From NCBI RefSeq assembly GCF_018812025.1, contig NC_063050.1:11642282-11706281 (forward strand): a DNA stretch of 64,000 bases, written 5' to 3'. Positions 35,690 through 53,800 of this stretch are shown one piece after another. A model generated the notes under the pieces. That model saw only the letters and a program-made list of their open reading frames with translations, was not told the origin of the DNA and ran no database searches. Numbering within the stretch: the first letter of the stretch is position 1; each line of letters begins with the position of its first letter. This stretch comes from Megalobrama amblycephala (Eukaryota; Chordata; Actinopteri; Cypriniformes; Xenocyprididae). Position numbers and translations under genes: made by a program.

Positions 35690-36736
35690 TATTACATTTT
35701 AGGACTAGATGATAATATCCCTTACTTTGCACCTTCCTGAGACGAGTGGGGAACAGTTGTGGAGGTAATAGGGAAAAGAGGAAGGAGGTACAAAGCTTCA
35801 TTGGGGTCTTCAGGTGGGCACCTTCTTTCCTTGGCGCTTCGAAGATATGTGCCCATGACACCTCCAGGGGGCTCATCGGCATCCCAGTTGCGCCCCCTTC
35901 TGCTTTTACCCTACTCTGTGCTCCTATTGTTACAGGGACCAACCGATGTCCCTTAATCCAAAGCCATAGGCTTGCTTGTTCAGCAGCTTGTTAACAGCTT
36001 GCCGTTGGGCTTGGCCTCGGATTCCAAAGTCCTTGAGAATTTTAATGACAGATTTGCCAACAAAACCCAACAGCCTACTTCAACAGGGCAAACCTTTGCT
36101 TATATATATATATTAAAATTATTCGTAAATTAAGTGAAAAACTGAACCCTGTCACAAGTTTACAACCCTGACACAATGTCAAATATACAGATATGCGACA
36201 TGGTTGTTTTTTTTGTTGCTCAAAATGGCCACTGCTCCTCATGTAATATAGGAGAGTAGACCATATATGGCAGCAATGAAATAAGTACATTGTAACTTAA
36301 CAGTCTGTTTTTTTTTATAAAATATCTTTTGTTTTGTTTTTTAAATATATTTTCACAACAAAGTATAGAAAAAAATAAATACAATATTGCCAAAAATTAT
36401 AGACACTGAACATTTACAAATTTAGTTAAGTGTCTCAGGGACATGACAAAATGCTTAGTATACAACAGAAATATGACATTATTTTATGATAAAATTTAAA
36501 TGCAATAATTATTTTTGTTCATTATAATGGACATACCAAGAAATTGTGAAAAGCTTTTAACATTTCATTTTGGTGAACCAACACTTTAAAAAAGTCTGGG
36601 GGACTAAAATATTACCAAATCCCAGGAATGACCTACTAATAAAATCATAAAACCAGTTAAACTTAAATTTTAACATTTATTTCAAGGTTTGTTCTAAAAG
36701 ACACACAGCACAACTTTTTTTCAGATTTGTCATGTC

Positions 36737-36742
36737 TTTATT
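36737..36742 (-). terminator. tubb4a: tubb4 poly-A signal
   Basis: TTTATT on the plus strand is AATAAA on the minus strand, about 450 nt downstream of the tubulin stop codon. It is a reasonable distance for a beta-tubulin 3' UTR, although that UTR would then include the retroposon tail at 36895-37147. Confidence 0.45.
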
Positions 36743-36894
36743 CAGTGAATCCATGGTCATTTCAACAAAACAAGGAATGGGCTAGAATCACAGAAGAATT
36801 AGAATCACACTAAAATTTGAATGGATTGTCTCTGTTTAACAGAACAGGACTGGGATATTTAATATTCAACAGTATTTTTGATCTGACTGCTCTG

Positions 36895-37147
36895 ATGCTG
36901 CTGTATGAGAACTGAACTGAGCTGGACGATGCCATAATTTTTTGCAGAACTGCTTTATAGATGTAATGAACTAATTTAATATTTAATTATCGTTACAATG
37001 GAACTGAATCAACACTGAACTGACTTCAGCTGCACAACAGCCGAAATGCATAATTTTCCTGTTATCAATGTAAGCTGCTTTCAAACAATCTGTATTGTGT
37101 AAAGCACTAGATAAATTATATAAATAAAGGTGACTTGACTTGACTTA
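36895..37147 (+). mobile_element. Retroposon 3' tail in tubulin 3' UTR
   Basis: The sequence GTAAGCTGCTTTCAAACAAT ... GTGTAAAGCACTAGATAAAT ... TAAATAAAGGTGACTTGACT is a recurrent 3' end of fish retroposons (LINE/SINE tail with a short TGACT-type repeat). It ends about 45 bp from the tubulin stop codon, on the opposite strand. The 5' end of the copy is uncertain. Confidence 0.5.
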
Positions 37148-37191
37148 AGAGGAGATGGAGATGAATCAGAAGGTGGTGCATGAGATGGTGA

Positions 37192-43457
<6,266 letters not shown>

Positions 43458-43733
43458 GTTGACTTCAAAGAGGCAAAAAATAAGGTGAAAATCTGTAGAA
43501 TCTGGACAGCTCGTTCTTCACAACCTCTCCGGATTACTGTCTCGCCCAAACTACTGCGTAGTGCGCGCTCCCGTCAGCTTGCTTCCAACTGTCAGTGTTG
43601 CCAGATTGGGTGGACGATTTTCACCCCAAAGCTCATCAAAACCCGCCCACTCCAAAAAAAAAAAAAAAAAACGGCCAAAACATTAACTGCAAAAATAATG
43701 TGATAGAATTGTATTGCCATGTCAATCAAGGTT

Positions 43734-43961
43734 CCCAGGTAAAAAAAAAAAAAAAAAAAATACTATAGTAATTATAGTGTTTTGAACCATACTAGAACCA
43801 TAGACTTATCAGTTCACTATTAATACTACAGTATGCTGTATCATTCATTAACAAAATGTTGTAAATACTATAATATATACAGTATACTACAATTTACTAT
43901 AGTATGGTTCAAAAACACTATGGTATTTACTTTAAATTATTATAGCATTTTTTCACCTGGG
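43734..43961. mobile_element. Small foldback MITE
   Basis: The left arm CCCAGGT followed by A-rich sequence and AATACTATAGTAATTATAGT pairs with the right arm (ATTATAGCATTTTTTCACCT then GGG). The inner arms GAACCATACTAGAACC and TATGGTTCAAAAACACTA also pair. It is nested in the hAT-like element. Confidence 0.65.
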
Positions 43962-43984
43962 TTGATTAGGACAATTTTTAAAAA

Positions 43985-44451
43985 ATAATGTAATTTATTA
44001 CTCACCCTCATGTCGTTCCACACCCGTAAGACCTTCGTTCAACTTCGGAACACAAATTAAGATATTTTTGTTGAAATCTGATGGCTCCGTGAGGCCTGCA
44101 TAGGGAGATGAAATGCGATGACATTTCCTTTCTCAAGATCCATAAAGGTACTAAAAACATATTTAAATCAGTTCATGTGAGTACAGTGGTTCAATATTAA
44201 TATTATAAAGCGACGAGAATTTTTTTGGTGCGCCAAAAAAAAAAAAAAAAACGAAACAACGACTTATAAAGTGATGGCCGATTTCAAAACACTGCTTCAG
44301 GAAGCATCGGAGCGTTATGAATCAGCATGTCGAATCATGATTCGTAACGTCAAAGTTGCGTAATTTCAGCAGTTTGGCGGTATGACACGCAATCCGAATG
44401 AGTAGGTGAGTAATAAATGACATTATTTTAATTTTTGGGTGAACTAACCCT
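43985..44451. mobile_element. TTAA-family MITE, left end eroded
   Basis: The right end TTTTTGGGTGAACTAACCCT followed by TTAA matches the element in tubulin intron 3. Internal words TTACTCACCCTCATGTCGTT and GACCTTCGTTCAACTTCGGA match the copy at 63580. The left TTAA-AGGG end is not intact. Confidence 0.65.
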
Positions 44452-46011
44452 TTAACACAATGGTAACACAATGGTACAAATGAATATTTAAGTTGTAAGC
44501 TCATTATTGTTGCTGTTTTCTTTTTTGTTGTTGTTGGATTATTGTTCAGCTTTCAAATTGTGTAATTTGTTAAGAATTTCGAACAATAAAACCGTTTTGT
44601 GGCTCTTTAGTGTGTCGTGACAGATTGTAGCGCCTCAGCTCAAGCAGCTCGTGAACCGATCATCTCTTCCTACTAGTTAATTTATAGCATCAAATAAACA
44701 TGAATGAACATGAGAAGGAATGTTGTTTCAAACACGGAAAGACGTCAATACACACTATCTTTCAAGTTCAAGTCCACCGAGGTTAATCTAACTCCTGACT
44801 GCTTTGTTTGACAACATGGCAGATTCGGCGTTATGTTTGGTTAGATCGCTTGTCTATCAAACTCCCGGCGAAGGGTCAATTACGTTGCTTTTCCCGGTAA
44901 CTTAGTCTCATGTAGCCAGACATTCACACTGACGGCAGAAGGTCTGGACTCTTTTGCAGCTTTCATGGCCAAGGGCCGCCCAAGAGGACGTTTGACTGAC
45001 ATATAACGTAACCAATCACAGTTCAAATATAAAGCCGATGTCCTTACAAAACATGCTGTATGATAATCCGACTTAAATCTGCAGTCCGTAACTGTTTTTT
45101 TGAGTAAAAATTAATTTTTGAGTCAATCAAGTACATAACCAGCAGTGTTCAAAACTATCTCCTCATACCTTAGCCTGATTCACGACGGTACGCTTGTAAT
45201 AATGTTTTATAATTCAGGTGGTACTGGTGAGTTTTCACGGAAAATTCAAGCATGTCGCCATTTGTCTTTCAGTCATTACGTAACGTCTGTTTACATAAAG
45301 AAGGAGTCCCCGCTAGTAGGTTATATGGCATGTGAGGATGCTGCAGGTGGCTACAGAAACTGAAATCTACAGGTAACGCTAATACACACTAAATACTCAC
45401 GCAAAGCTGGTGTTGTTAACATTAACAATTTGAGAACAAAGTATAACAGTAATAATAATTTGCACGGTTTGACGTGATCCGAGCTAAGTGATCGTTAGAT
45501 TTAATCATCATTGGCAGCGTGATTTATTGTAGGCCTGATGCTTGTTTTCTCAGTTGGTCAGAACAAAATTGGCAGACATGTTACTTACTTGTTCAGATGA
45601 CATTTTCCGGTGAAAATTCTTATTTTTGTCATACTTCCAAGACATAGAATCTGTGATTCAGAAGTACAGTATCCACACCGGTATGGTGACCGACAGCAAA
45701 CACTAGATTCATCCACGCTGAGGAGCTGTGCTGATGCACAACCCGTGTAAAGATAATTCCGCATAATAACTACAATTGCAGGTTTCAAACACTGCAAAAA
45801 TATATCTTCCAAGAAATTTCAGTTGACAAAAAACTCCCGATAATATGAGCTGTGTAAAATTATAAGTGATCTAGGAGCTTTATAAAGTGTTTTACAGCAG
45901 ATGCCTTTGAAAACAGTCTATCCCTCACAGCCTCTCTTTCATACCTGTCATGGCGCTGCTCTGAATAATGTCAGGAGGGAACCTGCCCAATCTGGCAACA
46001 CTACCAACAGT

Positions 46012-46625
46012 GCTGCTATGATGTAATCATCTCCATGACAACAGAGGTCCAGCTTTCCCTCATCTTTCTCTTGAGAGGTGCATGTTGAGTCTTAGCTGAG
46101 TCATTCCTGGGTTTCAGTGTCCCCAGTAAAATCATGATCTTACTGCCTAAAAATATTGAACAGTATAATTTTTAAAGCTGTCTTTATCTCAAATAACACC
46201 ATTTTAACTGTGACCATATTGAAGTTGTTTAAAAATAATAATAATAATAATAATAATCCCCAGGTCTGCGTATCTCAATTTCATGATAAATACAACATTT
46301 ACAATAAGCTCACGTGATTTTTTTTTCCCCTAAAAGTTGTATATCAGTGATGATTCTCTCTAATTATTAAATTTATTTTAACAATTATAATTAAAGTTTT
46401 TAGCTTGTCTCTCAAGATATTGTCACCTCTCATATCATAAATAAATCAATAACCTCAGTATGAAGGAAATATGAAGACAAATAGTAGAAAAATCATTTTG
46501 AAAATTACAGTAAAAAAAAACATTCAGGCTAATTTAATAAACCTATGTTAGCTTCTTTTTGCTCAGACACAGATTTGCGTCCCTCTTAGAGTGGGCAGGT
46601 GTGAACTGGAGGGGCTACATAAACA

Positions 46626-46705
<80 letters not shown>

Positions 46706-46895
46706 TTTTTTTTTTTTTACAATAATTTCATCAAATCAGCAAAAAAACAAACAAACAAAAAAAAAACGAATAATTCAGTGAAAATGTATTCCGGAGTACT
46801 TTAAAAAGGAAACAAAAACGCATTTTTGGCATTCGTATCTGAAAAAAAAAAGTAAACTTATGTGTTCGCGAGAAAGTAAGTACAATTATATTCAC

Positions 46896-46933
<38 letters not shown>

Positions 46934-47781
46934 GAGCTTACTTAAATAGGCAACTTATCATATTCAACTTTTTAAGTTAACTTAACTAATTCATTCTGTT
47001 TATTTGCAGTTTGGACAGCCTAGTCTTTTACATTTTTATGGAGATTTTTCAAAATTTTTTCTAAATGGTTACAAATAAACATTCTCCAATTGTTCAGAAA
47101 AGAATCATCTTCAGTTTGGCTTTGTAAGGTTTTTGAATTGATATGTGGTTGGAGATTAAAATGTTCTGGATGTTTCATTTTAAGTTTTAAGGTGTCTGGG
47201 TTCTTTACACCACCAGTGCATCGATGGTTTTGTAAATAACTAATAAAACAGATCTTACTGAAACCTAAAACGGTTCTCCGGTGACATTAGAACTGCTGCT
47301 CACTGGATGTTTTGTCCCCACTGGAAAAAAAAATCATGACCCTTAAAAGATCAACAGAGCAGCTGCCAATTTACCAAAGGTTGCACTAACTGTTTTTTGC
47401 TGATCATTTACAGGAAATCTGCACTTTATTTGACTGACAGCAACAAGAAATGGTCACCATTTGCTGAAGTAACAATGACAAGCTTACAGGAGGAGTCACT
47501 AAACAAAATATAGTCGACAAATCTGAACTATTATTTTTTAATTCTGAATGTTTATGTTAAATGAGTTGAGTTCCTTGGAGAAATCAAAGCCTCCATGTAA
47601 AAAAATAAAAATTCAAAACAGTTATTTTAACATAGCTATTGCTATACTCGTATATTCTACATGGGTGAACTTGAGTTAAGTCTGTGATTACTTGTGTGAT
47701 TTCCAGTAAAACGAAATGCAAACAAAAAAAGCAAACAAAGAGAAATAGCAGTTTGGACTCTGTGAGGGTCACGGAGGCGGG
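46012..47781. other. Intergenic upstream of C3
   Basis: No gene was recognised. It has an (AAT)n run near 46233-46256, a 75-bp (AT)n microsatellite at about 46627-46701 and a poly-A run near 46899-46930, followed by GTTGAGCTTACTTAAATAGG-type repeat sequence. The final few hundred bases are presumed C3 promoter. Confidence 0.5.
46627..46701. repeat. (AT)n microsatellite
   Basis: About 75 bp of uninterrupted AT dinucleotides followed by T-rich sequence. It is the longest dinucleotide run in the window. Confidence 0.9.
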
Positions 47782-47788
47782 TATAAAT
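47782..47788 (+). promoter_or_regulatory. c3: C3 TATA box
   Basis: TATAAAT lies 62 bp upstream of the C3 start codon, leaving room for a transcription start near 47812 and a short 5' UTR. A TATA promoter fits a strongly inducible liver gene. Confidence 0.7.
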
Positions 47789-47843
47789 CTGAGCTGCTGC
47801 AGGTTCACAGACGCTCACAGGAAGAGACACACAGACAGACAGG

Positions 47844-50800
47844 ATGGACGTGAAGCTGCTGTGGCTGACTGTTGTTCTTCTCTCCTCACCCCTCCTCACA
47901 CTGTGTGACCCGCTGTGAGTATTAAACACACTGTTAGCTCATAGAGTTACAAATAGATCTGTTTTTGATCTGATTTGATCTCCTCAGGTTTGTTCTGTCT
48001 GCTCCTAATTTGCTGAGAGTGGGTTCCTCAGAGAACGTGTTTATCGAGGCTCAGGATTACTCTGGAGGAGCTTTTGATGTAAAGATCATAGTGAAGAACC
48101 ACCCAAGGAAAGACAAGGAGATACTGTCCAAAACAGTGAGACTGACGGCAGAAAACAATTACCAGATCCTTACAGATATAACGGTGAGGCCACCTTATCT
48201 AATGTACTGTGTGTGTGATTCTTCATCTACAATCGTACATTTTAGTATGTAAATTGAAAAATGCTTTTCTTTTATTCAAAATTTGCAATGGACTAATTCA
48301 TTATCTGTTATTCAGATCCCTGATGATCAGAACTTCTTCTCTGATGATCCTCTGGAGAAGCAGTATGTGAATCTTCAAGCTCAATTTCCATCCAAAAATA
48401 TGGAGAAAGTGGTCATGGTCTCATTCCAGTCTGGATATATATTTGTACAGACAGACAAGCCCATCTACACGCCTGCTAGCAAAGGTATGATTCAGTGAAA
48501 ACATTGGAAATATAGAGTGAATTAATGCACAATGAACTTTAAACGTTACATCAGCAGTACATCATTGTTTTTATTATTAAATGAACTGCTGCTTTTATCA
48601 GGGTTTGAATCTGCAGAAAACCAAAGAACCAAAACTCATATTTCAGTTTGTGCTTTGACTTTTGCAGTTCAGTACAGGATTTTCTCTCTGACACCCAACC
48701 TGAAACCCCTCAGTCAGTCTGGAATCACGGTGGAAATCATGGTACACACTTATATAACAGCACCATATTATTACACACTCACACACACACGTTTGTTTTT
48801 GTGAATTGTGGGGACATTCCATAGTGGTTTTGGTACTGTAAAAATTTCTGTCTTTCTTAAGAATCCACAAGGCATCACAGTTTCATCAGAGAAGATATAT
48901 ACAGTGAAAGGAATGAAGTCTGAAACATACGCCATTCCTGAGGTTGCCAGGTATGTAAAACACTGACAGAACTAAAGCTGTTCAACCTGAGTGTACCAAC
49001 CAAGCTTCATTTTTAGTGCCTATAGTGTCTAATTCAGGACAATGCTAATTAAATTATAAGAAAATCATCTGTTTTGTGATTATCATCTGTTTTAATGTCA
49101 TAAAAATCAGATATGTTCATGTTTATGTTCTGTATTTTTCAGTTCTGGGATCTGGAAGGTGGTCACTCGGTACACAAACACTCCTCAGAAGAAGTTTACT
49201 GCAGACTTTGAGGTCAAAGAATATGGTAAGACCTGTGTCAACAAACTGTATGTTGTGTATGTATATCTATATATACAGTTAAGCTCAAAAGTTTACATAC
49301 TCCTTGCAGAATATGCAAAAATGTTAATCATTTGAACAAAATAAGAAGGATCATGAAAATTGCATGTTATTTTTTATTTAGTACTGTCCTGAATAAAGTA
49401 TTTCACATAACAGATGTTTACATAAAGTCCACAAGATAAAAAAAATAAAAAATAGCTGAATTTATAAAAATGACCCAGTTTAAAAGTTTAAATACCCTTG
49501 ATTCTTAATACCTGGATGATTTACGACTGGTTGTTTGTTTTGTGATGGTTGTTCTTGAGTCGTTTGTTTGTTCTGAGCAGTTAAACTGAGCTCTGTTCTT
49601 CAGAAAAATTCTTTAAGTCCTACAAATTCTTTGATTTTCCAGCATCTTTTGCATATTTGAACCCTTTCCAGCAGTGACTGTATGATTTTGAATCCATCTT
49701 TTCACACTGAGGACAACTGAGGGACTCAAACTCAACTATCACAAAAGGTTCAAACATTCACTGATGCTCCAGAATGAATCACATTACATGACAGCAGCAG
49801 ACGGGCTGGGGTTCAAGACCGACTCGGAGCAGGGTGGTTAGGATTGGAGAGTGAGTTTCGGAGGTGGAGCATTGAAGAGAGGGATGTGTTTGTTTGGGTT
49901 GATTTCAAATATCAACAATGTCCAACAGTGTTGTTGAAAAATACATACCCTACCTTTAATGTAACTTTCACTGAAGTCGAATCACTAACGGACTCTTACT
50001 CAATACCAGTGAGGCTATTCACTGTCGAGCCATGGGTGGAGTATAACCTCCAGCTCCCCCTCTCTCGACCTACTGTGGGCATGATGGGTGGAGCTGCATC
50101 CTCCGAGTCCAACCACACCATAATCCTACCCATAACCCTAACTCTCCACCTATTACACAGGTTGGTGGAGCTGGAGGTCATTTGGCTCTGCAGCGAGCAC
50201 CACTTGAAAAAATATGGCATGTTATTTATATAAAAATGTATTTATTGAACAATATTTAAATGAACAACAATAGCTATTATAACAGTATAAGAAGTAAAAT
50301 AGGAAATAAACACAAGCAAACAGTTCAGTCAAACGTACAAAAGCAGCACTTTAGTTAGTACAGGATTTAATTTCAATGTAAATATAAAGTTATGAATCTT
50401 AATATAGCCATTAAGCCAAATCTATTAAAGGCAGAGTAGGTAAAAAATGTATAAAAAACTTTTTTTCAAAATTTGTTTAAACTTTATTTATATATCAATA
50501 CATAATTAAAATGTAAGTATTCTGAAAAAGAAAGTATAAAAATCGAGTGTCTGTAGACCTCTCACGACTGTTTTAAAGACAGCTCATTATTTCCATTCAC
50601 TCCACCCCCTCCCTTCTGGGCTCCTTCCAAAGCCACGCCCCCAAAACGCATGAACGTGCGACTCCGACCACTGAGCTGGAAGACGCATTATTTACCTGAG
50701 ACGAGCGGAGAGGAAGGAGCACAGTGCATGTAGTGACATCATGTCAGAATCACATGTAATAAAAATAACTTTATAATTATGAAGATAAACAAACAAGATG

Positions 50801-53800
50801 TATTTTAGTACTCACTATCAAGCTAGCATATTGATATTGGTAAAGTTTAAAATATATATTTTTTGATTCGCTAACGAGCTAGTTATCTATAAGGCAAAGC
50901 TAAAAACAGGTTGCATGATACACGTTTTTCCATTACCATCATTTACACTGTGATGAAGATGAATCAACACAACAATTACATCACATTTATAAAATGTCTT
51001 GATTACAGATAAACAGAGTAACATACACTCAAATATCAACTCACAACTGCATTGCAGACACAAAATAATAACACACACATACAACAAAGAGTGTACGACA
51101 CACACAGATACAAGATAAAGACATCAGTAAACATAAGTAGAGAATATAAAAACAAAACAAAGGCGAAAAAAAACGTGCAGGTAAACTTATAGGTGAACAT
51201 GGTAAAAGAGTTAGACAGAGGGTAAATATAGTTCTAAGAAAAGTTCCTAGATGCGGAGTAACATTAGGCCTACTATCTGTTAAACATGTATTTAGTTATC
51301 TAAAGCAAAATTATGCACAATTCAACACTATAGCTATCATCTTGAGCTAGGCCTATAGATTATTTATCGTCTCTACTATGGCTCGCTAAGTAATGTTATG
51401 TTAGCTATATTACGCAGCTACGTGTGCTAATGACACATGCTTCATGAAAAAATAAACAAAAAAATATGTATGATCAAAATACAAAAAGAAAGATTTACCT
51501 GTCCAGCAGAAATAAAGCCATCAAGGAGTCACTTTTCAGCCCCTTGAGTTCCCTCAGTTCTCGCCATCGCTGGAGAGCCACGCTGATATTAACTCGCGTT
51601 TTGTTTCTTTGTTTATCCAAAGACTTTTTGTTCATTGCCTTTTCTTGTACTGTTACTGTCTTCCTTTTTTTGCCTGGTTTGCCTTCACTAACTGCATAGG
51701 CCGGTACTGTGAATTTTGCTTGCTGTTTCTCTGCCATTGTTTTGGTATTCCTAGGATCCGTGCCTCTTGAATTCCTCAAATCAAACGTGCGCGCGCAAGT
51801 GGGCAGGTCATGTGTGGCAAAAGGGTGGTTGCCATGGTTGCCTAAGCCAATCCTATGTTTCGTCCCGAATGGAAATAATGAGCTGTGTTTAATACAGATT
51901 AAACGGTCTAGAGTCACTCGATTTTTATACTCTTTTTATCAGAGTACTTACATTTTAATTATGCATTGATATATATAGAAAGTTTAAACAAATTTGGAAG
52001 AAAGTTGTTTATAAATTTTTTACCTACAATGCCTTTAACTCTGGAACAAGTAATAGATTAATAACACCAAAGATTGCCTGTTTGGTATACCCAAAACTAA
52101 TTCTTCACTCGCTGTGAGAATGCTGACAGCGGAGTAATTCAAACGGTTACTGTGGCGATACTGGAAGAATATTGCATGGCTGGAAAGACCTCTCAGCCAA
52201 TCAGATGAAAGAACCATAACTTGAGGGGCAGTTGTGGCCTAATGGTTTGCGAGTTCGACTGGTAACCCAAAGGTTGCTGGTTTGATTCCAGCACTGGCAA
52301 GAAATGACTGACCCCCCAGCATAATGGCTGCCAACTGGTCTGTGTGTGTGTGTACATTTACTACTCACTGCTCTGCTCCTAATATGTGTACTAACCTGGA
52401 CGGGTTTAATGCAGAGGACAAATTCTGAGTATGTTTTTTATTTGTCTTTTGGTTTTAGTGCTTCCATCATTTGAAGTCAGGCTAAAACCCAGTAAGTCGT
52501 TCTTCTATGTGGATGAACAGAGTCTGACAGTCGACATTGAAGCCAAGTAAGACAACACATGTTCTGCTTCACTGTATTGAAAATAAATCTTTAATATGTG
52601 AACACACTGATTTAAAAATAGATTTGTATGTAAACTACAAAATAATGTACAGTGAGCAACCAAAACTTTTCCTAAAATGTGACTCATGTGGTAACATTTA
52701 AATTAATTGGTTTTATTCAATATAATGACTGAATCAATCTGACATCATTGGGTTACACCAAAAACTAGACTATAGAGATATAGAAAGACGGTTCAATCCT
52801 TTTACTTATGAAACTGCAATGTGGAAAAGGTCCCGCCTTCTCATGAGGAACTACTTCCTTCTGCCACAGTTTCAAATCTCAAGTTGACAGTTTAACAGTT
52901 GAGCCCAAACCTTCATTATTAATTCTAAAACGTCACTTTAGAACTAGTAACGAAGGAACATTGAGCCGCTTCATTGAAACTCATTGTAATATGTAGAGTA
53001 TTATGAGAGATACCTGCATCTAGCTTATATTCTTCAGGTCAATCTTATATTCATAATCACTAAATCAGAATGTCCAATAAGGAAAGCAATCTTTGTCTTT
53101 GTCTCATATGATGTTGTTTAAAGTAAAATCAACTTTTGTGTTTCAGTCCATTTTAATATAAAAGTCTTTGTGACTGACTGACTGACTCACTCATAAAGAC
53201 AGTCTTTGCCGCCATCTCATGGTGTATTAATGTAAAGCCGAGTTCAGACTGCACGATTTTAGCCCCGATTTTGGCTCGCCGACAGGTTTTGAGAAATCGC
53301 CGACAAATGCCCGAAATCACAAGCAAATCGGAGCTCGTTCACGCGAGTGACAATCACGCAGTGTGAATGAGCAAAGACGCGATCTGAGATGGCTTCGTTT
53401 CAGATAAACATTACAATTATATAAAACAAAAACAAAGCACAAACATTTGCTTGACCATCCGCAACAGCAGCACATTGAAAAGTTATGTATTTAGTTCCAA
53501 CTGTCGTTGCAGAACACACAATCCACAGTCTCCCCAAACATTTCCTTCTCCATATTCTTCTTTTATTTATGTTGTTTTCGCTGCAAATCAGCGCACAGGC
53601 AATTCGTATTTCAAGCTTCTTGCGGACTACTATTTTTAATAATAATCCCACCGTGTGTCTCAATCAGCTTCCTAGTTCAGTAGTCAGGGCACTGATCAGG
53701 GTATCAGCCACATTCACTTTCATTATACTGATTCAAGACCTAGGGAACTAGGGAGCTGATTGAAACGCAGGACCAGTCTCACGTGAGAACTCCGGTCTTG

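Larger units (their letters stand above)
34632..36714. other. Intergenic between hAT and tubulin gene
   Basis: No intact gene was found. It contains a (TATT)n run near 34860-34890, the minisatellite and AT microsatellite listed separately, and a stretch at about 35700-36060. The minus strand of that stretch translates partly to a basic, retroelement-like segment (KILKDFGIRGQAQRQAV) before stopping. It is too short to assign. Confidence 0.5.
43593..46003. mobile_element. 2.4-kb hAT-like non-autonomous element upstream of tubb4
   Basis: The ends CAGTGTTGCCAGATTGGG and CCCAATCTGGCAACACTA are inverted. They are flanked by 8-bp direct repeats, CCAACTGT (43585-43592) and CCAACAGT (46004-46011), that differ at one base. 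Two smaller elements are nested inside (43734-43961 and about 43985-44451). No transposase is encoded. Its left end is about 135 bp from the tubulin start codon, so it may lie within or next to the tubulin promoter. Confidence 0.75.

Noticed and set aside
35442..36060. Possible coding gene on the minus strand (166-codon frame, and GIRGQAQRQAV downstream)
   Set aside because: The frame runs through the (AT)n microsatellite, and the retroelement-like stretch stops quickly. Not enough to call a gene.
49844..50233. 129-codon plus-strand frame in C3 intron 6
   Set aside because: It consists of dispersed-repeat words (CCTACCCATAACC...) and has no C3 similarity. The true exon 6 and exon 7 join in phase without it.
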